17,392 nucleotides of DNA, from the NCBI GenBank assembly GCA_018644785.1, contig JABGPV010000089.1, forward strand, positions 1 to 17,392, read 5' to 3'. The position numbers and the translations under genes are program-made. The DNA comes from Deltaproteobacteria bacterium (GTDB lineage: Bacteria > Desulfobacterota > DSM-4660 > Desulfatiglandales > Desulfatiglandaceae). The stretch's first letter is position 1, and every line of letters begins with the position of its first letter. Below the pieces are notes generated by a model. The model did not search any database, was not told the DNA's origin, and worked only from the letters and a program-made list of their open reading frames with translations. Below are positions 8,356 to 13,446 of the stretch, piece after piece.

Positions 8356-8805
8356 ATGACAAAGATAGCGATCCCACTTTTTAATGAGCGGATTTCTCCC
8401 CGTTTCGATTGTGCTCAGAGCTTCCTCCTGGTTGAGACCGAAGACCGCGGGATTGTCGAGAGCGAAGAGGTGCAAATCGGGCTTCTGAGCACAATGGACA
8501 AGGTCGGTAAACTGAGCGACCTGCGGGTTGACACCTTCATTTGCGGCGGTATCGACGAGGTCTCGGCCCGCAGGCTGGTTCATAAGGGCATCAGGATTTA
8601 CGCCTGGATAACCGGCATGGCACGGGACGCGCTTATCTCTTTTCTCAACGGTGAGCTGGAACCCGGCATTATGGTTGGCGCCGGCGGACATCGACAGGGA
8701 CGGTGGAGATTGAGCGGAAAAGGGTCTAATCGCGGTGAAGGTCGCCGGAAATCGGGCGCAGGCCGAGGCAGAGGCGGCGGCAAGGGACGCAGTAGGAACA
8801 CCTGA
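8356..8805 (+). CDS. NifX/dinitrogenase FeMo-cofactor-family protein with Gly/Arg-rich tail
   Basis: 149 residues. Residues 3-105 match the dinitrogenase iron-molybdenum cofactor biosynthesis fold (NifX/NafY/orange-protein group): start TKIAIPLFNERISPRFDCA, middle FICGGIDEVSARRLVHKGI, then IYAWITGMARDALISFLNG. Such small domains bind Mo-containing or Fe-S clusters; Cys19 and Cys63 are candidates here. Residues 110-149 are an added Gly/Arg/Lys/Ser-rich tail (ending RGRGGGKGRSRNT), longer than a typical member needs. The ATG at 8356 has only a weak Shine-Dalgarno, 58 bp after the preceding gene. No nitrogenase gene is present in the window, so a direct role in nitrogen fixation is unlikely. Orange-protein-type functions are the better guess; the MinD-like ATPases usually found with these are absent here. 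Confidence 0.88.
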   Translation: MTKIAIPLFNERISPRFDCAQSFLLVETEDRGIVESEEVQIGLLSTMDKVGKLSDLRVDTFICGGIDEVSARRLVHKGIRIYAWITGMARDALISFLNGELEPGIMVGAGGHRQGRWRLSGKGSNRGEGRRKSGAGRGRGGGKGRSRNT

Positions 8806-8837
8806 CCCCACCATAGAGACTTTACGCTCCCATGTTT

Positions 8838-8870
8838 CCTTGACTTGCACGACATTTGTGCATACAAAGG
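8838..8870. repeat. Imperfect 33-bp inverted repeat after the NifX-like gene
   Basis: TGCAC (8846-8850) and GTGCA (8858-8862) flank a 7-nt loop, and CCTT (8838-8841) and AAGG (8867-8870) pair outside with mismatches between. No T-tract follows, so it is a poor terminator. It could be a protein-binding site or an mRNA 3' stabiliser. Confidence 0.35.
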
Positions 8871-8878
8871 GACCAGGC

Positions 8879-8914
8879 AACCGTTCACAGGGTGCTGGGG
8901 GCAGTTGACAGGGG
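8879..8914. repeat. Dispersed intergenic repeat, copy 1 (AACCGTTCACAGGG type)
   Basis: Begins AACCGTTCACAGGG and ends CAGTTGACAGGGG. A second copy with the same start and a very similar end lies at 16279-16320. G-rich, noncoding, outside any credible gene. Confidence 0.6.
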
Positions 8915-8917
8915 TAA

Positions 8918-8998
8918 AAAAAAATTGAAAATTGAAATTTGAGGGAGAAAGATTTGATGTATCCGATCCAATTTCAAATTTCTAGTTTCAAATATCTT
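8918..8998. repeat. AT-rich TTGAAA-type repeat region with inverted arms
   Basis: Contains TTGAAA/TTGAAAT units, then the reverse orientation: GAAATTTGA (8934-8942) is perfectly complementary to TCAAATTTC (8974-8982). It belongs by sequence to the TGAAACT/TGAAATT repeats at 11361 and 13351. The following bases (TCTTTGGCTGGA then TTAAGGAA) resemble those after the 13351 array. Confidence 0.55.
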
Positions 8999-9021
8999 TG
9001 GCTGGATGTTAAGGAAGTAAG

Positions 9022-9570
9022 TTGAAAACAACCGGTGCCGCCACAACATTAAAGACCAAGTTGACGCGTTTGGACGAGGACTATCTCGACCCGGTTTCCG
9101 AGTTTTTCCAGCAACAAACCGTCAAAACCGGCAAAAGGTACGTGATCAAACCACTTGCCCAGTTGATGACGGAAATCGCAAACACGTCGGTGGATACCGC
9201 ATTCAATGTTGCGGATCACTTCCATAAGGCATACGACAACGCCAGGGAAAAAATAAAGGACCGGAAAGGGAAACAACGCGTAAAAGACGGCGTCAGAGAA
9301 TTGCGCGCAATCATTATCGAGAAAGCCCTGGATGTCAATAATCCCATCAACAGCGAGGACTCAAACGAAATATACCGGCGGATATTGTTTTTGAATTATG
9401 TGGTGCAAATGCTCAATATGTCGGATGAAGTGAATTTGTTCCCCGAGGAATTCGAACAAATCAAACTCCGGATCGGGGAACAGAAAACTGAGGTCCTTCA
9501 ATTGCCCTACGAGAAAAAAGCGCAGACGATCGGCACCATGCGGTATCTTGCGGAGTTGTTCAAGATTTAG
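9022..9570 (+). CDS. Hypothetical protein, predicted all-helical
   Basis: 182 residues, not recognised. It starts with TTG at 9022, preceded by AAGGAAG (9011-9017), which decides the start; the ATG at 9005 ends at once. Composition is charged (Lys, Glu, Asp, Arg) with regular hydrophobic spacing and no signal peptide or membrane helix, so a soluble helical protein is likely. The centre (ADHFHKAYDNAREKIKDRKG) is a long basic helix, and the C-terminal half holds YRRILFLNYVVQMLNMSDEVN, perhaps a packing core. It is convergent with the phosphatase gene at 9616 and separated from the NifX-like gene by repeats, so it may be its own unit. Codon use and composition look like a genuine gene. No function is assigned. 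Confidence 0.75.
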   Translation: MKTTGAATTLKTKLTRLDEDYLDPVSEFFQQQTVKTGKRYVIKPLAQLMTEIANTSVDTAFNVADHFHKAYDNAREKIKDRKGKQRVKDGVRELRAIIIEKALDVNNPINSEDSNEIYRRILFLNYVVQMLNMSDEVNLFPEEFEQIKLRIGEQKTEVLQLPYEKKAQTIGTMRYLAELFKI

Positions 9571-9574
9571 CAGG

Positions 9575-9597
9575 GGATTTCAGAAAATCCGTATTTT
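9575..9597. terminator. Candidate terminator between convergent genes
   Basis: GGATTT (9575-9580) and AAATCC (9585-9590) form a perfect 6-bp stem with a CAGA loop, followed by GTATTTT on the plus strand. It lies just after the stop of the 9022 gene and before the end of the convergent phosphatase gene. The stem is short and AT-rich, so efficiency is doubtful. Confidence 0.4.
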
Positions 9598-9615
9598 GCA
9601 GCCTGTCAGTATGGG

Positions 9616-11334
9616 TTATGTGATGAGATAAGTTGCTTCCACTTGATTCCCGCTGCCATGGAAAACGGTCTGCTTGCACAAAGAACGAACAAGCTTGATA
9701 CCCCTTCCTCCCATGGAGCTGGATTCCGACCGGGAAGTCTCCTGCTCAGCATAATCAAAACCCGGCCCGCTGTCCTCCACCCGGACAACAAACGTTCTCT
9801 CACCGTCATGCATGGCGTGTTTAATTTCCATTTTGATTAAACCGGCCTCAAGGGAGGCAAGCGCCTTTTCCCGTTCCGTCAAGTATTGAACCATCCCTTC
9901 TACAGTCTTCTTCAAACTTCCATCCATACCTAACACACCGTGGTCAAGTGCGTTTGTAAATAATTCGCTCATGACCAGGAATAGATTCTCCTTGTGCTGA
10001 GCCAGAACATCGTCCTCCATCAGGACCTGCATGATCATGGGCAGGGGGTCCGCTTCCCGGAGCCTGCCGGAGGACAACTCAACCACCATCCCCCAGTCAA
10101 AGGGAGCCGACTTCCCGGAAATTTCGGGGGTTTTGACGTTCATGGGACGTATTGCTTTGTTATCGCAGATGATTTCCACCATGGTGACGTCATCGCTCTG
10201 GGATTGCCCTTCGCAGAATTTATCAACAGCCGCCTTGACGGCTTCCAGCAAACGGTCGCCCCGGTACCGGTTCAGGCATTCTTCCAGACGCTCTTCCTCG
10301 AACATTTCGCCATCCGCTCTCACGGCTTCCGTCACACCGTCCGAAAAGATGCACAAACGATCTCCCTCGGCAAGGGCGATGACCTCGACGGTGCTGCCCA
10401 GCAATTCATTATCCACCACCCCCAGTGGAAGATTGCGGGATTTAAAGCGATTTTTGACGCCGCCCTCCTTTCCAAGGACAAAGATATCCGGAACCGCTCC
10501 GCTCCATATGGTAGCCATGCCTTTATCGCTGTCCAGCTGAACCATGGCCGCGGCAAGAAATATGTTCGGAGGAAGCAATTGTTTCAATTTCCGATTCAAC
10601 TCCATTACGATTTCATTGATGGAATATCCTTTGGCGGTCATGGCGTAGAAAATATCGGATGCGGGCATGGCGCCCATGGCGGCGGAAAGACCGTGGCCGG
10701 TAAAATCGCCCATAATGACGTTGACAGGACCCGCGGGACTTCTGGCGATCAACAGGATATCCCCGCTGAATATGGCCATGGGGGATGACCAATAATTGAT
10801 ATTGGTCTCTTCCATGCTTCCCCGGTAAACGATTTGCGAATAGACTTTCTCCGCAAATTCCATTTCTCGGTCCCGTTCATTTCTTTGCCCGGTCACGGCG
10901 TCGTACAGGCCGCGTATGCGCATCATCGCGTCGATCTTTGCTTTCAGGATCGTAGGGGTAACCGGTTTGCTCAAAAAATCATCGGCGCCGGCTTCTATGC
11001 ATCTGGCAAGCCCTTTTTCATCCTCCAGCGATGTTAGCGCGATTATCGGGACAAAGGATTCACCCGCCTTTTCCTTTATGATGCGCGTCGCCTCATAACC
11101 ATCCATCACCGGCATCATGATGTCCATAATGATAAGATCAGGGTTTTCCCGTTCAAAAAGCGCGACACCTTCCTGTCCGTTTTTTGCCGTAAAGGGCGTA
11201 TGCCCGTCTTTGGCAAGACCTCTGGAAAGTATCTTGCGGCTCATGTTTTCATCATCAACAACAAGGATTTTCAAGCCCATGGAGCAAATATGGACCCCTT
11301 GGCCAACATGGGAGTCATCGCTCTGCTGTTCCAT
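9616..11334 (-). CDS. Response regulator-PP2C phosphatase-HATPase fusion (partner-switching regulator)
   Basis: 572 residues from the chosen ATG. REC domain (about 20-140): VVDDE with Asp27/28, phospho-acceptor Asp71 in IIMDIMMP, Lys123. PP2C/SpoIIE-type phosphatase (about 160-390): FSGD (Asp192), MGDFTGHG (Asp210), FSDG (Asp332), SDD (Asp381/382), all metal ligands kept. C-terminal GHKL/anti-sigma-type ATPase (about 425-572): SELFTNALDHG with Asn461, DSGPGF and GGRGIKLV. The same three-part architecture is known in HsbR of Pseudomonas, which phosphorylates and dephosphorylates a STAS partner; a STAS gene lies directly upstream here. The start at 11334 has AGGAGG 7 nt before it; a TTG at 11361 sits in repeat DNA and is rejected. 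Likely cytoplasmic; phosphorylation of the REC domain would set phosphatase activity. Confidence 0.93.
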   Translation of the reverse strand: MEQQSDDSHVGQGVHICSMGLKILVVDDENMSRKILSRGLAKDGHTPFTAKNGQEGVALFERENPDLIIMDIMMPVMDGYEATRIIKEKAGESFVPIIALTSLEDEKGLARCIEAGADDFLSKPVTPTILKAKIDAMMRIRGLYDAVTGQRNERDREMEFAEKVYSQIVYRGSMEETNINYWSSPMAIFSGDILLIARSPAGPVNVIMGDFTGHGLSAAMGAMPASDIFYAMTAKGYSINEIVMELNRKLKQLLPPNIFLAAAMVQLDSDKGMATIWSGAVPDIFVLGKEGGVKNRFKSRNLPLGVVDNELLGSTVEVIALAEGDRLCIFSDGVTEAVRADGEMFEEERLEECLNRYRGDRLLEAVKAAVDKFCEGQSQSDDVTMVEIICDNKAIRPMNVKTPEISGKSAPFDWGMVVELSSGRLREADPLPMIMQVLMEDDVLAQHKENLFLVMSELFTNALDHGVLGMDGSLKKTVEGMVQYLTEREKALASLEAGLIKMEIKHAMHDGERTFVVRVEDSGPGFDYAEQETSRSESSSMGGRGIKLVRSLCKQTVFHGSGNQVEATYLIT

Positions 11335-11360
11335 ATACGCGCCTCCTGACGGAAAATTCA

Positions 11361-11398
11361 AACTTGAAACCTTAAACTTGAAACCTTAAACTTGTAAA
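11361..11398. repeat. 14-bp tandem repeat AACTTGAAACCTTA (2.7 copies)
   Basis: AACTTGAAACCTTA occurs at 11361-11374 and 11375-11388, followed by the partial AACTTGTAAA. Each 14-mer reads as two drifted 7-mers related to the TGAAACT array at 13351. It fills the gap between the STAS gene and the phosphatase gene, just upstream of the latter's ribosome binding site. Confidence 0.75.
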
Positions 11399-11413
11399 AA
11401 CAACAGCGGCGGT

Positions 11414-11719
11414 TTATTCCATCTTGAACAATTTGTCAAAATTGGCCATTTCGAATATTTTTTTGACGCTGGAACTGCAATTTGCAATGGATATGTCCAC
11501 ACTTTCTTCTGCGGCTTTCTCTCTGAACATCAGCAGCATGCCGAGCGCCGAACTGTCCAGGAACTCCACATCCGCCATATCGACAATACAATCTGATACG
11601 GGTCCCAATTTGTCCTTGTAGGCCTCCCCGAATTCCTTGTGTGCGGTAATGTCAAGTCGACTCGGAACACTGATGGTCAGGATCTTTCCATCTTCGCTGA
11701 TCTGCGCTTTTACTGCCAT
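11414..11719 (-). CDS. STAS-domain anti-sigma factor antagonist
   Basis: 101 residues, a single STAS domain of normal length. It begins MAVKAQISEDGKILTISVPS, has LDITAHKEF at 22-30, and carries the regulatory motif EFLDSSALGMLL (52-63) with adjacent Ser56/Ser57 as the expected phosphorylation site, followed by the usual C-terminal helix (KKIFEMANFDKLF). Such proteins switch between partners: unphosphorylated they bind an anti-sigma kinase, phosphorylated they release it. GGAGG lies 9 nt before the ATG at 11719. The downstream gene (79 bp away) encodes both a kinase-like HATPase and a PP2C phosphatase, making it the natural partner. The downstream target (sigma factor, cyclase or other) is not visible. 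Confidence 0.93.
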   Translation of the reverse strand: MAVKAQISEDGKILTISVPSRLDITAHKEFGEAYKDKLGPVSDCIVDMADVEFLDSSALGMLLMFREKAAEESVDISIANCSSSVKKIFEMANFDKLFKME

Positions 11720-11831
11720 TTTTTTCTTCCTCCCTATGGGAATTTTCGTTCAAAATTGAGGCATTCAAACCGTTGGGCGGTCGGGTGCGTTTCTATAAAT
11801 GGCGCTCAATCGGAAAGGCGAGTTTAACCAA

Positions 11832-11843
11832 TTTCGGCCGAAA
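11832..11843. promoter_or_regulatory. 12-bp perfect palindrome, candidate operator
   Basis: TTTCGGCCGAAA is a perfect 12-bp palindrome located about 113 bp upstream of the STAS start and 35 bp upstream of the predicted rightward promoter. Its place between divergent genes suggests a dimeric regulator site. There is no other copy I could find by eye in the window. Confidence 0.35.
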
Positions 11844-11877
11844 GCGCAAGATCAACTTTGACTTCTTTGTTTTTTTA

Positions 11878-11906
11878 TTGACACATAACTGATTATTTTC
11901 TACACT
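11878..11906 (+). promoter_or_regulatory. Sigma-70-type promoter for the membrane protein/kinase/regulator genes
   Basis: A consensus -35 hexamer TTGACA (11878-11883) and TACACT (11901-11906, four of six matches to the -10 consensus) are separated by exactly 17 bp, in AT-rich surroundings. The predicted start near 11913 gives a leader of about 230 nt before the first gene. Confidence 0.55.
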
Positions 11907-12051
11907 AAATTGGATAAGAATTGGGATTACATCACTTTTTTATTCCCTAAAAGCGATCTTCAATTCCTTTTTTTATCATTATAAAATACAACAACCACAG
12001 CGATTAACGAAAATAACCCTAATGGCGCGTTTCGCTGACAAAATAGGGGTA

Positions 12052-12115
12052 CAGGGCAAACCATCTTTCAGACAATTCCAAAGGAATGATGACTGATGGC
12101 TCCGTTCAGACCCTG
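12052..12115 (+). promoter_or_regulatory. Candidate structured RNA leader element
   Basis: Nested complementary segments: CAGGG (12052-12056) with CCCTG (12111-12115); CCATC (12061-12065) with GATGG (12095-12099); ATTCC (12075-12079) with GGAAT (12083-12087) around an AAA loop; and AG/CT pairs between the last two. All pairs are Watson-Crick and mutually compatible. The element ends 26 nt before the GTG start at 12142, a position suited to control of translation. It opens with ACAGGGCAAACC, as in GEMM-I riboswitches, but lacks the GACGCAAAGC core, so no known class is claimed. Confidence 0.45.
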
Positions 12116-12141
12116 AGAAATTTCAAAAAGAGCGCTTTATT

Positions 12142-13353
12142 GTGGATCAGGATAAAAAACCAGACCCTATGTCAGAGGAGCGCTTCTTCCCGGAAAACGT
12201 CCAAAGGGATATGACGAAAAAGGATGTTCCCGAAAAGGATGTAACCGTACGCTCCGGGGGAAATCGAAAGGATGTCCCCAAAAGTGCGGCGCCCGTACGT
12301 CATAAGGCCGGGCGAAAAGGCGGACAAAAGTTGCTTCTCTGGGGGATGGTGATTTTACTGGTGGGTTTTGCCTTTCCCCTCCTGCTGGTATTCCTGGTCA
12401 AATGGCCTCATCCGGGTCAACATCTGCTCATCTTCGGGATTTCTTATTACAAACTCCTTTTCATCTATTTTTTGACGTCGGCCCTCTTGATCCATGCCTC
12501 GTTTTTTTTGTTGCGGGCAAGACCGCTGGTGGTTACGGTGTTTTTCATTCTGTCCCTCTTCTGCTGTTTCCCCTTTATTTTGGGGCTCAGAAGCAACCTG
12601 ACACTATATCAGGCCATTACCGGCATCCCTTTTTTTTACGACTGGCCGTTTTTCCTCAACCCCTCATATGTGATGATAGAGTTTCTTATTCCAGCCGGCG
12701 TCTTGATCTACCTGTCCTTGCAGATAAAGAATATTTTCTCCAGAGGCGCCCGCAGCTATGCCTTCCTGTACGTGGCGGTTTTTCTGTCGATTGCGGCTTT
12801 GCTGGGTTTATTCGGGCTCAGCGAGGCCAAACAGCCGAATATCGCAACGGCGCTGACCGGAATCAAAAACTATTTTGCGAACCGGCCCCAAAACCCTTCT
12901 TTTGACGGAAATATATTGCGAAAACCCGTATTAGAGAGAGAGGCTGCGCCGGAATTTCAGGGCCGGGCGAAATATGAGGCCCCTCTCTCCGGGACGTATG
13001 GCGTTGACCCTCAAGAAGACCGTGGGGATTTGGCAGGCGTATCAAAAACCATACGGCAATTGGTTGAAAAAGTGGGCCGTCTTGAAACGGAGATTAGAGA
13101 AATGAGAATTCTGTTGCCGGGAAAAAAGGAGGCGCCCCAAGAAGAAAACCCACCTCCCGAAATGGAGGAAACAGCGATCCGTGAAATTTCCCCTGAACAA
13201 ACGGCAATCCTGGATCTTGAAGGAAGAATACGCCTGCTGTCGGAAGAAGTTCGCGCCATTTCAGATACGGTAAAAAAGATGGCGCCGCTTTTGCCCCAGG
13301 TGGCGGAAAAACCCGAAAAAAAGGACGGCGATATGGGATATACGTATCCGTGA
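12142..13353 (+). CDS. Five-helix membrane protein with C-terminal coiled coil, function unknown
   Basis: 403 residues, not recognised. Residues 1-60 are hydrophilic with a repeated KDVP element (27-30, 43-46) and a basic stretch before the membrane. Predicted helices: about 65-88, 98-124, 128-147, 175-196 and 206-226. The basic loops (RARP; KNIFSRGARS) fit a cytoplasmic N-terminus and place the long C-terminus (227-403) outside the membrane. That tail has two likely coiled coils (300-325 and 352-380) and a Pro/Glu-rich linker. The start is uncertain: GTG at 12142 has only a weak Shine-Dalgarno, and ATG at 12169 is an alternative. It is followed by a soluble PAS kinase and an NtrC regulator, suggesting it may sense an envelope signal for them; that is inference. 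Confidence 0.8.
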   Translation: MDQDKKPDPMSEERFFPENVQRDMTKKDVPEKDVTVRSGGNRKDVPKSAAPVRHKAGRKGGQKLLLWGMVILLVGFAFPLLLVFLVKWPHPGQHLLIFGISYYKLLFIYFLTSALLIHASFFLLRARPLVVTVFFILSLFCCFPFILGLRSNLTLYQAITGIPFFYDWPFFLNPSYVMIEFLIPAGVLIYLSLQIKNIFSRGARSYAFLYVAVFLSIAALLGLFGLSEAKQPNIATALTGIKNYFANRPQNPSFDGNILRKPVLEREAAPEFQGRAKYEAPLSGTYGVDPQEDRGDLAGVSKTIRQLVEKVGRLETEIREMRILLPGKKEAPQEENPPPEMEETAIREISPEQTAILDLEGRIRLLSEEVRAISDTVKKMAPLLPQVAEKPEKKDGDMGYTYP

Positions 13354-13413
13354 AACTTGAAACTTGAAACTTGAAACTTGAAACTTGAAACTTGAAACTT
13401 GAAATTTGAAATT
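13351..13413. repeat. Heptamer array, (TGAAACT)7 (TGAAATT)2
   Basis: Nine perfect 7-bp units with no interruption: seven TGAAACT then two TGAAATT. The TGA of the first unit is the stop codon of the membrane-protein gene. The array is followed by TCTTTCGCTGGA and AATTAAGGAATAACAG, which carries the ribosome binding site of the next gene. Related repeats occur at 8918 and 11361. Confidence 0.95.
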
Positions 13414-13446
13414 TCTTTCGCTGGAATTTAAATTAAGGAATAACAG

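Larger units (their letters stand above)
11720..12141. other. Divergent intergenic region with long leader
   Basis: 422 bp between the leftward STAS gene and the rightward membrane-protein gene. It holds a 12-bp palindrome (11832), a sigma-70-like promoter reading right (11878) and a structured leader segment (12052), each listed. AT-rich runs at 11865-11990 fit promoter DNA. No credible small gene was found. Confidence 0.75.

Noticed and set aside
8356..8805. Nitrogen-fixation gene nifX proper
   Set aside because: No nitrogenase or nif accessory gene is nearby, and the small NifX-type domain is common in non-fixing anaerobes, so only the family name is used.
8098..8880. 260-codon open frame on the minus strand across the Gly-rich operon
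   Set aside because: Lies opposite the GGGQ repeats and the NifX-like gene; composition (His/Leu/Arg runs) follows from the repeats.
9994..10788. 264-codon open frame on the plus strand
   Set aside because: Antisense shadow of the phosphatase gene; its protein has no recognisable domain, and the minus-strand frame carries all PP2C motifs.
12022..12037. Possible second sigma-54 promoter (TGGCGCGTTTCGCTG)
   Set aside because: GC at the -12 position is misplaced, so the invariant GG-N10-GC spacing is not met.
12052..12115. GEMM-I cyclic-di-GMP riboswitch
   Set aside because: The opening ACAGGGCAAACC matches, but the essential GACGCAAAGC segment and the second paired domain are absent. Kept only as an unclassified structured leader.
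13351..13413. CRISPR-like array
   Set aside because: The units are 7 bp with no spacers; it is a simple tandem repeat and no cas gene is present.
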